From Photobacterium obscurum (GTDB taxonomy: Bacteria > Pseudomonadota > Gammaproteobacteria > Enterobacterales > Vibrionaceae): a stretch of DNA of 56,033 bases. A program made the position numbers and the translations under genes. The notes under the pieces were generated by a model. That model had not been told where the DNA came from, did not search any database, and saw only the letters and a list, made by a program, of their open reading frames with translations. Below are positions 1 through 7,515 of this stretch, one piece after another (within the stretch, counting starts at the first letter, position 1; every line of letters starts with the position of its first letter). The stretch covers positions 1 through 56,033 of the forward strand of contig NZ_JAKRRW010000030.1 in the NCBI RefSeq assembly GCF_026191635.1, written 5' to 3'.

Positions 1-33
1 TATTAGAGAGTCGTCTCAGTAAACACGAACTAC

Positions 34-110
<77 letters not shown>

Positions 111-117
111 CATACTA

Positions 118-146
118 AGCCTCAGTCGAAAGACTGGGGCTTTTTT
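118..146 (+). terminator. Rho-independent terminator after tRNA-Trp
   Basis: A 10-bp stem (118-127 with 132-141, one G-T pair) closes a GAAA tetraloop and is followed by a run of six T. It lies 7 bases after the tRNA 3' end and ends the tRNA transcript. Confidence 0.92.
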
Positions 147-306
147 ACGTCTGTTGCTTTTGCAAAACAATGTTGGGAGAACTAGGCGTCCCCATGGTTC
201 GCCAGCCCGCTTGGTGGCAAGTCCCATCGAATCTCCGGGGCTGGCCCTCTTCACCCATGCCACCTTCGAAAGCCTCGGTAAAAATATCGAGGTGTTCTCT
301 GTCCTT
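147..306. other. Unassigned segment, possible gene remnant
   Basis: No recognised gene lies between the tRNA terminator and the first palindromic repeat. Positions 165-270 are more GC-rich than the surrounding DNA. Both strands have open frames here, but these frames run on into the neighbouring repeat and gene, lack a convincing ribosome binding site, and match no family I know. The minus-strand frame ending at 145 has the more protein-like composition. It could be the 3' remnant of a lost gene. Confidence 0.3.
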
Positions 307-356
307 ATACCAATCAGGGTAAGTAAGAATGATCAAACACTTATGCTGATTGGTAT
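307..356. repeat. Short palindromic repeat, copy A
   Basis: A perfect 11-bp inverted repeat (ATACCAATCAG and CTGATTGGTAT) flanks a 28-base centre. It belongs to the same family as the copies at 31,089, 47,549 and 50,103. The extended end TAATACCAATCAG supplies the TAA stop codon of the minus-strand gene at 356-691. It is probably a non-autonomous mobile palindrome, as is common between genes in Vibrionaceae. Confidence 0.8.
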
Positions 357-691
357 TAATACTTATGACACTGCACGCTATCTGGGCGGCAGAACATCTC
401 GTCTTGGCTATCCGTACATTCATCGACCACTTTGGCAATCGCACTACCTCGGCTTGCTGATCGTCCAGTATATTGCTCGCCGAATACACGCAGTTTACAT
501 TGATACATATGCTTGCCACTGTCACTAAAGTCGTTGTCATTAGCGATTTGTTGCTCCAGACGTTTGACTTTTTTTGTGAGCAAGCGGACTTGTTGTTCAA
601 GCTTGGTGATTCTTGCTTCATCGCTATTCTGACTGTATGCCCAGCTTGGCATTGACAACACTAGGGCTGTAATAATGATTAATCTTTTCAT
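356..691 (-). CDS. Small exported coiled-coil protein, function unknown
   Basis: The predicted protein has 111 residues. An N-terminal signal peptide (MKRL, a hydrophobic run of about 15 residues, then a likely cleavage near AYS) is followed by a short heptad-like coiled coil rich in Lys, Arg, Glu and Gln (about residues 25-50). A C-terminal part with four cysteines follows and could form disulphides in the periplasm. I do not recognise a family. The ATG at 691 is chosen because it opens directly into the signal peptide; GAAGG lies just upstream but at unusually short spacing, and an in-frame TTG at 700 is an alternative. The stop codon lies in palindromic repeat A, so the original C-terminus may have differed. 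Confidence 0.6.
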   Translation of the reverse strand: MKRLIIITALVLSMPSWAYSQNSDEARITKLEQQVRLLTKKVKRLEQQIANDNDFSDSGKHMYQCKLRVFGEQYTGRSASRGSAIAKVVDECTDSQDEMFCRPDSVQCHKY

Positions 692-1091
692 TGCCTTCAA
701 TTGAATGGTGTTTTATTGTCGGATAGTTTACCAAAAAGACCTCTAAACGCCAACATAATCGAGTTGAAGACTTTCCTTGGTAATTTGCCATATATTAGCT
801 TGCTGACTAGAAGGAGCGACTTGGGTACAGGTGCTGAAGAAGCTGGATGAGAAAGAGCATTGTCAGTTTTTTAACGCTGATAATAGGGGAAAATAGACTC
901 AAACACACTGTTATTGGCTGATTTGTGAACTCTGCAAAGGTGTCAAAATTCTTTTTTATCTTCAAAATATTAGCGTTTTTTTTGTCAAAAATGGCTATTG
1001 AATATGGAAATAAAATCCTATAAATAGGTGCGCAGCACATAATATCAGTGGTATCTTGTTGGCTTTCGAGAGTGATCGATTGGGAGAAAAC
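692..1091. other. AT-rich intergenic region
   Basis: These 400 bases separate two divergent genes and are strikingly AT-rich, especially 940-1040. A minus-strand frame (807-1100) lacks a ribosome binding site and has no protein-like character. The region presumably holds promoters for both flanking genes, but I cannot place -35/-10 pairs with confidence. Confidence 0.4.
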
Positions 1092-1427
1092 ATGCCGCAT
1101 CTTCGTTTCCGTGATGTAGAATTTGATACCGTAAAGGCTCTATCAACAGCATTAGTGGATGAACTTCAGCCTCTGATGGCCTGCCCTCGCGAAGATTTCA
1201 CTTTAGAGCATATTTCAACAACCTTCATTTTTGATGGTGAGGTTTCTTTTGCATACCCTTTTGTCGAGGTGCTTTGGTTTGACCGCGGTCAAGAAGTCCA
1301 AGATCAGGTAGCGCAACATATTACCGATGCCGTTCGCAATGCGCTGGAAGAGCCCGAGCAGGATGTCGCCGTTATTTTTACCGCGCTGACACCAACGGCT
1401 TATTACGATAACGGCGAGCATTACTAA
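1092..1427 (+). CDS. DUF1904 family protein
   Basis: The predicted protein has 111 residues and fits the DUF1904 family: small cytoplasmic proteins of the tautomerase-like fold class, found in Vibrionaceae and other bacteria with unknown substrate. It opens with MPHLRFR, placing a residue directly after the initiator Met as in tautomerase-type proteins, although here it is Pro at position 2. No catalytic activity can be assigned from sequence. The start at 1092 follows GGGAGAAA at good spacing; an upstream in-frame ATG at 1056 has no such site. A terminator follows at 1460, so this is a single-gene unit. Confidence 0.85.
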   Translation: MPHLRFRDVEFDTVKALSTALVDELQPLMACPREDFTLEHISTTFIFDGEVSFAYPFVEVLWFDRGQEVQDQVAQHITDAVRNALEEPEQDVAVIFTALTPTAYYDNGEHY

Positions 1428-1459
1428 ATCCGCTAACAATTATTTCTTTGATTTATGAC

Positions 1460-1485
1460 AGCCCCTGTTGTCAGGGGCTTTCTTG
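1460..1485 (+). terminator. Rho-independent terminator after DUF1904 gene
   Basis: An 8-bp GC-rich stem (AGCCCCTG with CAGGGGCT) closes a 4-base loop and is followed by TTTCTT. It lies 29 bases before the yafD start. Confidence 0.85.
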
Positions 1486-1513
1486 TTCCAAAAAATGTTC
1501 CATAAAGGTAGTT

Positions 1514-2362
1514 ATGATGACGCGCTATGCAAAAGTTGTTGCAGGATTGGGAGTAGTCGCAGGAGCGTTGGGGATCAGTGCATTTAACTGGTCGTTTGAT
1601 GTTTCTGAAACCCCCGAGGTCAGTGCAAATGTACTGGCGCCACAGTTTTCTTATCGTTGCTTGGAAAATGCGATTGCGCACCCTTTGGATACGGACGGTC
1701 AATTTACGGTATCGGTATGGAACATTTATAAGCAGCAAAGAGAAAACTGGCGTGAAGCGCTGGAGTCATTCTCCCAGGACAGTGAGTTGGTATTATTGCA
1801 AGAGGCCAGCTTGACGGAGGATCTACGGGATTATTTAGATGATACGGCATGGAAAGTCCGAATGGCCAATGCTTTTAAGTTTATGAATACCCCCGCGGGA
1901 GTGATGAACTTATCGAGTGTCAACGCCAAGAAAACATGTGCCTACCTGGCAATGGAACCTTGGTTACGTCTACCTAAATCGGCATTGTTATCTGAATTTG
2001 CGTTATCTGATGGTAGTACGCTGATCGTGGTCAACTTGCATGGCGTGAATTTTGCTGTCGGGCTGGAGGAATACCAGGAGCAGCTTGATAGTTTACGAGT
2101 GGTTCTTGATGCGCACTCAGGGCCGATTATCTTGGCGGGTGACTTTAATACCTGGCGTCAGGCACGTATTGAAGTGGTGAAGAGTTTTGCGGAGAGCCTG
2201 GGGTTACGTGATGCACATTTGACAACCGATCAGCGCGTCAAAATATTGGGTAAGCCTTTAGATCACTTATATTATCGAGATCTTCAATTGATCAATGCTG
2301 AGGCACCGAAAACCGATGCCTCAGATCATAACCCGATTATTGCTAGCTTTAAGCTGCAATGA
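1514..2362 (+). CDS. yafD: YafD, endonuclease/exonuclease/phosphatase-fold protein (UPF0294)
   Basis: The predicted protein has 282 residues. A short hydrophobic N-terminus (about 5-25) is followed by an EEP-superfamily domain. The metal and catalytic motifs are visible: WNIYKQ (Asn70), LLQEAS (Glu97), ILAGDFN, and a terminal SDHNPI. This is the fold of DNase I and AP endonuclease. The cellular substrate of YafD is not established. The ATG at 1514 follows AAGGT and starts the conserved region; a longer frame opens at 1448 inside the upstream terminator and is unlikely. The position next to mltD and gloB matches E. coli yafD. Its last 14 bases overlap the convergent Yip1-family gene. Confidence 0.9.
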   Translation: MMTRYAKVVAGLGVVAGALGISAFNWSFDVSETPEVSANVLAPQFSYRCLENAIAHPLDTDGQFTVSVWNIYKQQRENWREALESFSQDSELVLLQEASLTEDLRDYLDDTAWKVRMANAFKFMNTPAGVMNLSSVNAKKTCAYLAMEPWLRLPKSALLSEFALSDGSTLIVVNLHGVNFAVGLEEYQEQLDSLRVVLDAHSGPIILAGDFNTWRQARIEVVKSFAESLGLRDAHLTTDQRVKILGKPLDHLYYRDLQLINAEAPKTDASDHNPIIASFKLQ

Positions 2363-3038
2363 TCATGATTGGCCAAACAAGCAAAGTCAGTAGCCACGGT
2401 AGGCCGGCAACAATGATTGACTTGGCTCGGTCATAGTCAGTCCATGCACTAACGGCTGCATAGGTCAGGGCAATATACCATGGTGCCAGCAGAGGAATTG
2501 TGGTGGCGAATGGTGACCATGTGTGATTCAGTGGCAGTTTCAGCAGGCCATTCAAGCTGTTTAGGTCAGCGGCATTAGGCAGGATATTGCTGTCGTTAAA
2601 CATGGGATTAACATAGCTGGCAAAGTCACCAATCATCGTTGGTAGCATAATAAAACAGGACGCTGCCAACCATTTGCCAAAGCTGTGTTTGTACTGGTTG
2701 CTCTTGGTGGCGAGGTTTAGCCATAATGCCAGCACAAAAATACACACGGTACGCCCGGTAATATCGCTGAACACTTCACCGGCAAGGAGAACTTCCTTGG
2801 TCAGCCAGGACTCCTGTACCTGCTGGTCGACATTGGTAAACTGGACCATCAGTTCCTGCTGAAGCCAGGCCATATCGACATTGTTAAAGTAAGCCCCCCA
2901 GAGGAAAAATGGCCCCAGAATAGCGATGAGATAGGGCAGGATCGCCCACTTGGGACGCTCATGGACTGCTGCGAAGCAGTCTATTGGGGAGCGGAAAGCA
3001 TCGAGTACCGCAACGAACGGATTTTTAGAAGGCGTCAT
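2349..3038 (-). CDS. Yip1-family membrane protein
   Basis: The predicted protein has 229 residues and about five membrane segments. It opens with a cytoplasmic NPFVAVLDAFRSP segment and continues with helices near residues 30-50, 90-110, 125-145, 180-200 and 205-228, the layout of bacterial YIP1-family proteins. Function is unknown. Its start overlaps the mltD stop by 4 bases (ATGA), so the two are translationally coupled. This suggests a shared role at the envelope, but the pairing is the only evidence. Confidence 0.85.
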   Translation of the reverse strand: MTPSKNPFVAVLDAFRSPIDCFAAVHERPKWAILPYLIAILGPFFLWGAYFNNVDMAWLQQELMVQFTNVDQQVQESWLTKEVLLAGEVFSDITGRTVCIFVLALWLNLATKSNQYKHSFGKWLAASCFIMLPTMIGDFASYVNPMFNDSNILPNAADLNSLNGLLKLPLNHTWSPFATTIPLLAPWYIALTYAAVSAWTDYDRAKSIIVAGLPWLLTLLVWPIMIIAA

Positions 3039-4612
3039 ACACTTACCTTAGTGACATCAACATATAATTTCAGTTTCTGGCCAGGTTTCAGATACTTCTG
3101 ACCGTTGATTTGATTCCATTTCACAACATCCGACACTTTCACTTTATAACGTTGAGCAATTGAACTCAGGTTATCGCCAGAGCGAACTTCGTAGTAGACA
3201 GTGCGAATAACCCCACCAGTTTGACTGTCCTTCCACAGCGTCAGCTTTTGCCCAACGCGCAGGGTTTTGTTCTTACTGATCCCGTTCCATTTTGTAATCT
3301 GATCAATAGATACTTTTTGGCTGCGGGCAATCGTCCACAAGCTGTCACCCGATCTAACCTCGTAGGTTGTCCGGTAGCCGCTGCCATGGCTCTTTTGGGT
3401 TTTTGCCGCTAACTGAGCAGAGATGGTATCGCTATTTTTCATTGCGACAGGGATCAGAATATGGCGGCCAACACGAATGTTGGTTCCTGTCATATTGTTC
3501 GCACGCTGGATCTGCTTGGTTGTTGTCTTATGATTTTTGGCCAATACACTTAAGGTGTCGCCTGATTTCACCTTGTAGCGGACCACTTTCATTCCCTGAC
3601 GGCCATTGCCAGCAAACTTTGTGTTGAAGCGTGCTACTTTGTCGATAGGCAGCAGCAGGTGACTCGGACCGTCAGGTGCTGTTGCCCAATGGTTATAGGC
3701 TGGGTTGAGGCTTTGAAGGTCTTTTAGCTTTATACCCGCATAACTGGCGGCCATAGCCAGATCCATCTGTGTACCAGGATCGACTAGCTTAACAGCCGGC
3801 TTGTTGGCAATTGCTGGGATCGAGATACCGTATTTTTCCTGGTTCTTGATGACGTCAGCGACAGCAAGGAGCTTAGGTACGTAGCCGCTGGTTTCTTTGG
3901 GAAGATCAAGTGACCAAAAATCGGTTGGTTTACCGGCGGCTTTGTTATTGCGGATTGCGCGGAAAACGCGTCCTTCACCGGTGTTATAGGCGGCAAGGGC
4001 ATGCAACCAGTCACCATCGAATTTACGGTTTAAGTATTCAAGTAAGTCTAGGGCTGCGCGAGTTGACTCGACAACGTCACGGCGGCCGTCATACCACCAG
4101 TTTTGCTCTAACCCAAAGCTGCGGCCTGTTGGCGGCGTAATTTGCCATAAGCCAGCCGCACGCCCGTGCGAGTAGGCAAACTGATCAAATGAACTTTCTA
4201 CAATTGGAAGCAGGGCAAGCTCAAGAGGAAGCTCTCGCTTCTCAAGTTCTTCAGTGATGAAAAACAGGAACGGCTCTGCGCGTTCGGCGACTGTTTTTAA
4301 GTGGCCCGGATAGCGCAGGTACCAGTTGCGGTAGTACTTAACCCGTTTATTGTCTGGAATATCGGCGGTCAACTGCATGCTGATGCGTTGCCAGACGTCT
4401 TCTTGCTCCTGAGGGGTAGGTACCTTCACTTTTTCAATAACGACAGGTTCCATCGCTTCCTTCGGTGCGGGCGTAGTTGGTGCCTGCACCTGAGCGGGAG
4501 TCCCTTTTTCTTTGTTATTAGTGTTTGCTTGTTCTTCTACTGTATTTGTCGTATTTGTAATTTGGCAACCAGCCAGTAATAGCGCGCTCGCTAAAAAAAA
4601 TCGGGATTTCAT
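3035..4612 (-). CDS. mltD: Membrane-bound lytic murein transglycosylase D
   Basis: The predicted lipoprotein has 525 residues and cleaves peptidoglycan glycan strands to 1,6-anhydro-muropeptides. The signal peptide ends in the lipobox LLAGC (Cys16). After a Pro/Thr-rich linker (20-65) comes an SLT domain with the catalytic Glu139 in IVESSFDQ and the following GLWQITP segment. Three LysM peptidoglycan-binding repeats follow at about 345-390, 417-463 and 474-520. E. coli MltD has two LysM repeats, so this protein carries an extra one. It is first in an operon with the Yip1-family gene. Confidence 0.97.
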   Translation of the reverse strand: MKSRFFLASALLLAGCQITNTTNTVEEQANTNNKEKGTPAQVQAPTTPAPKEAMEPVVIEKVKVPTPQEQEDVWQRISMQLTADIPDNKRVKYYRNWYLRYPGHLKTVAERAEPFLFFITEELEKRELPLELALLPIVESSFDQFAYSHGRAAGLWQITPPTGRSFGLEQNWWYDGRRDVVESTRAALDLLEYLNRKFDGDWLHALAAYNTGEGRVFRAIRNNKAAGKPTDFWSLDLPKETSGYVPKLLAVADVIKNQEKYGISIPAIANKPAVKLVDPGTQMDLAMAASYAGIKLKDLQSLNPAYNHWATAPDGPSHLLLPIDKVARFNTKFAGNGRQGMKVVRYKVKSGDTLSVLAKNHKTTTKQIQRANNMTGTNIRVGRHILIPVAMKNSDTISAQLAAKTQKSHGSGYRTTYEVRSGDSLWTIARSQKVSIDQITKWNGISKNKTLRVGQKLTLWKDSQTGGVIRTVYYEVRSGDNLSSIAQRYKVKVSDVVKWNQINGQKYLKPGQKLKLYVDVTKVSV

Positions 4613-4682
4613 GGAACCTGCCTAAAGCCAAAATAGTTGGTGATAATACTTGTCCAACCACCTTAGACACAAGTGACGCAGG

Positions 4683-5441
4683 TCAAAATTCGTCTTTCCA
4701 ACGGCGTAGTGCCGCGAAGGTCTCTAGATCGCTGTCGTCAAATGCCTTATCTGCAACAGATTTTTTGATACTTGCCTGATCACAGCGTAAGAACGGATTT
4801 ATTAATTTTTCTTGCCTTAATGTCGACGGGATCGTGCTGATACCCTGGGCGCGCATTCTACTGACGTCTTCGCGGTAGCGTTGCAGGTGCGGATTATCTT
4901 GCTCGGCAACAAGTGCAAAGGCAATATTGCCGCTGGTGTACTCATGGGCACAGTAGACTTCTGTCTCGTCCGGTAGGGCGGCAAGCTTTTGTAGGGAGGC
5001 AAACATTTGTGCGGCAGTGCCTTCAAACAGGCGCCCACAGCCTCCAGAGAACAGGGTGTCGCCGCAAAAGAGCTTCTCATCACCCACATAGGCGACATGC
5101 CCAGCGGTATGGCCAGGAACACTCAATACCATAAAACGTTCACCAAAAATTTCGACCTGATCGCCATCCTCGACAGATTGGGAGACACCGGGAATGGGTT
5201 CGGCGGAAGGAGCAACAATATTGATGTTTGGGTAGGCGCGCTTGAGCTCACTAATCCCACCAATATGATCATGGTGGTGATGAGTAATCAAGATTGCATC
5301 AAGTGTGAGCTGTTGCTCTTCTAACACCTTGATTACTGGTGCAGCATCTCCGGGATCAACAACGACGCAATGATTATCTGGACTGTGAATCAGCCAGATG
5401 TAATTGTCATTAAATGCAGGTATGCTTTTTACTGTAAGCAT
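4683..5441 (-). CDS. gloB: Hydroxyacylglutathione hydrolase (glyoxalase II)
   Basis: The predicted enzyme has 252 residues and hydrolyses S-D-lactoylglutathione to D-lactate and glutathione, the second step of methylglyoxal detoxification. It is a metallo-beta-lactamase fold protein with the binuclear metal motif THHHHDH (53-59), later GHTAGH and CGDTLFSGGCGR, and the C-terminal HAGH domain. The start at 5441 gives the family N-terminus (MLTVKSIPAFNDNYIW); a frame beginning at 5543 would extend into the divergent yafS gene. It is divergent from yafS across 40 bases, as in E. coli. Confidence 0.97.
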   Translation of the reverse strand: MLTVKSIPAFNDNYIWLIHSPDNHCVVVDPGDAAPVIKVLEEQQLTLDAILITHHHHDHIGGISELKRAYPNINIVAPSAEPIPGVSQSVEDGDQVEIFGERFMVLSVPGHTAGHVAYVGDEKLFCGDTLFSGGCGRLFEGTAAQMFASLQKLAALPDETEVYCAHEYTSGNIAFALVAEQDNPHLQRYREDVSRMRAQGISTIPSTLRQEKLINPFLRCDQASIKKSVADKAFDDSDLETFAALRRWKDEF

Positions 5442-5481
5442 GTAATTTGTCTCCAGCCTTTGAGGTGTTGAGCAATAACTT

Positions 5482-6216
5482 ATGAAGCCAGCCCGCACAT
5501 TAAAACATATTGATCCACCACATTCCTGGTCACAAGTCGTCAATGGTGAATGGGCAGCCGAGCTGCTACAGGCACAGCTTGATGAATGGTGGCCGAAGTT
5601 ATTTGGCTACCATATGCTAAAGCTGGGTGGTTTAAGTTGTGAGTTAGCCAGTGGCCATTGTAACATCCAGCATCAGATTTGCATTGATAAGTTCAATCCG
5701 CTGCATAATGTGATTGCTGATCCTTTGGCTCTTCCCTTTGTTGAAAAGTCTTTTGATGCCTGTGTGCTTGCCCATCAACTTGATTATTGCCCTGATCCCC
5801 ACGGTTTGCTACGGGAAGTTGACCGGGTGATGGTTGATGATGGTTATATCTTACTGAGTGGATATAACCCGGTAAGCCTGCTGGGATTAAGGGGCTTGTT
5901 GCCCTGGAACCATAAGCGCTACCCCTGGAAAGGCCGGATGTTTATGCCGATGCGGGTGAAAGACTGGCTGGGGGTGCTGAACTACGAAGTGGTCTATCAC
6001 GAGAATTTTGCCGTATTGCCGGCGACACGGCATCAGGCTTGCTCTGCGTGGGCAGAGAGCGTTCTGTCTGACTGCTGCGCGCCAGTCGGCAGTATGTATT
6101 TGATTGTTGCGCGCAAGCGGACTTTTCCTCTCAAACCAATTAAGCCAACATGGAAGTTACGGCGCCAGCTAACACCGCTTGGGGTAAATTACCGCACCAA
6201 AGCTAACCAAAAGTAA
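5482..6216 (+). CDS. yafS: YafS-like SAM-dependent methyltransferase
   Basis: The predicted protein has 244 residues and fits class I SAM-dependent methyltransferases. The central part shows an acidic loop (DKFNP), the ADPLALPF segment, a motif around DACVLAHQLDYCPDP, and the LREVDRVMVDDGYILLSGYNP strand, as in Methyltransf_11 proteins. The glycine motif is weak (LASGHCN). The substrate is unknown. It lies between gloB and rnhA exactly as yafS in E. coli, which is the main basis for the name. Confidence 0.88.
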   Translation: MKPARTLKHIDPPHSWSQVVNGEWAAELLQAQLDEWWPKLFGYHMLKLGGLSCELASGHCNIQHQICIDKFNPLHNVIADPLALPFVEKSFDACVLAHQLDYCPDPHGLLREVDRVMVDDGYILLSGYNPVSLLGLRGLLPWNHKRYPWKGRMFMPMRVKDWLGVLNYEVVYHENFAVLPATRHQACSAWAESVLSDCCAPVGSMYLIVARKRTFPLKPIKPTWKLRRQLTPLGVNYRTKANQK

Positions 6217-6224
6217 AAAGTTAG

Positions 6225-6246
6225 GGCACCATTGGTATCTGGTGCC
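6225..6246. terminator. Hairpin between yafS and rnhA
   Basis: A 7-bp stem (GGCACCA with TGGTGCC) with an 8-base loop lies in the short convergent gap. There is no proper T-run on either strand, so it may be a weak terminator or only an RNA-stabilising structure. Confidence 0.35.
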
Positions 6247-6263
6247 TTGGTATCGCTACTGGA

Positions 6264-6725
6264 TTAGGCTTTATAGCCAGTATCTTCTTTGCTTGGAGAT
6301 TCTGCTGCCGTTCGTGCTAGATCGTCACAACGTTCATTTTCTGGATGACCAGCATGGCCTTTAACCCAGTGCCAAGCGACTTGGTGGCGTTGGGTTTCTT
6401 CATCGAGACGCTGCCACAGGTCGGCATTTTTAACAGGCTTTTTATCTGCCGTTTTCCAGCCCCGTTTTTTCCAGTTATGGATCCACTGGGTGATCCCTTG
6501 GCGGACATACTGGCTATCAGTGGTGAGATCAACGTGGCAGGATTCTTTAAGGCTTGATAAACCAACAATGGCTGCCAGTAGCTCCATTCTGTTATTGGTG
6601 GTCATGAAAAAGCCATCACTCAGCTCTTTTTCATGCTGTTTGTAGCGCATGACAGTACCGTAACCACCAGGCCCCGGGTTACCGAGGCAAGAACCGTCGG
6701 TGAAAATTTCTACCTGCTTCGTCAT
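6264..6725 (-). CDS. rnhA: Ribonuclease HI
   Basis: The predicted enzyme has 153 residues and cuts the RNA strand of RNA-DNA hybrids, removing R-loops and primers. The catalytic residues are all in E. coli numbering: Asp10 (FTDGS), Glu48 (RMEL), Asp70 (TTDSQ), His124 (GHAGH) and Asp134. The basic protrusion (WKKRGWKTADKKPVKN) is intact. The start at 6725 is the conserved MTKQVEIF; the upstream in-frame extension runs into dnaQ and is not real. It is divergent from dnaQ with 51 bases between the start codons, so their promoters must overlap, as in E. coli. Confidence 0.98.
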   Translation of the reverse strand: MTKQVEIFTDGSCLGNPGPGGYGTVMRYKQHEKELSDGFFMTTNNRMELLAAIVGLSSLKESCHVDLTTDSQYVRQGITQWIHNWKKRGWKTADKKPVKNADLWQRLDEETQRHQVAWHWVKGHAGHPENERCDDLARTAAESPSKEDTGYKA

Positions 6726-6776
6726 ATTTGGTAGTATTCGCTTTAGGAAAAACTTTAGTCTGACACAATCGCTACT

Positions 6777-7508
6777 ATGAAAGCCACTAACGAACGCATT
6801 ATCGTATTCGATACCGAAACAACCGGTATGAATATGACCGGCCCCCATTATGAAGGCCATCGTATTATTGAAATCGGTGCGGTTGAAATTATCAATCGCA
6901 AACTGACGGGTAACAGTTTTCACGTTTACATCAAGCCGGATCGAGAAATCGACGCGGAAGCTGTTGATGTTCATGGTATTACTGACGAATTCCTACTTGA
7001 TAAGCCGAGCTATAAAGATATACACGAAGAGTTCATGGAATTCATCCGTGGGGCTGAACTGGTCGCTCACAACGCGCCCTTTGATATCGGCTTTATGGAT
7101 TACGAGTTCAGAAAGCTTGATCCGTCGATAGGCAAGACGGAAGACTTCTGCAAGGTAACCGATACCCTGGATATGGCCAAGCGGCTTTTCCCGGGCAAAA
7201 GGAACAACCTTGATGTGCTTTGCTCCCGATATGGTATAGATAACTCCCACCGTACCCTGCACGGCGCTTTGCTCGATGCCGAGATCCTGGCAGACGTCTA
7301 TCTGATGATGACCGGCGGTCAGACATCGCTGGCGCTTAGCGCAGGTAGCGGAGAAAGTGATACTGATGCCGAAAGTGCGATCCGGCGCCTTGCTTCGGGG
7401 AGAAAAGCGCTAAAGATCATCAGGGCATCGGCCGATGAAATACAAGCGCATGAATCGCGCTTGGATATTATCGAGAAAAAAGGTGACGTCTCTATGTGGC
7501 GTCAGTAG
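6777..7508 (+). CDS. dnaQ: DNA polymerase III epsilon subunit, 3'-5' proofreading exonuclease
   Basis: The predicted protein has 243 residues and is the proofreading subunit of the replicase core. The DEDDh exonuclease residues match E. coli numbering: Asp12 and Glu14 (FDTETTG), Asp103 (NAPFDIGF), His162 and Asp167 (HGALLDAE). A clamp-binding QTSLAL motif follows near residue 182, and the C-terminal tail, which binds the alpha subunit, is present. It shares a 51-base control region with rnhA. Seven bases separate its stop from the TIGR03503 gene, so the two are probably co-transcribed. Confidence 0.98.
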   Translation: MKATNERIIVFDTETTGMNMTGPHYEGHRIIEIGAVEIINRKLTGNSFHVYIKPDREIDAEAVDVHGITDEFLLDKPSYKDIHEEFMEFIRGAELVAHNAPFDIGFMDYEFRKLDPSIGKTEDFCKVTDTLDMAKRLFPGKRNNLDVLCSRYGIDNSHRTLHGALLDAEILADVYLMMTGGQTSLALSAGSGESDTDAESAIRRLASGRKALKIIRASADEIQAHESRLDIIEKKGDVSMWRQ

Positions 7509-7515
7509 AGGTGCT

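Noticed and set aside
807..1100. Minus-strand frame of 97 codons
   Set aside because: AT-rich, no ribosome site, crosses the start of the DUF1904 gene; composition is not protein-like.
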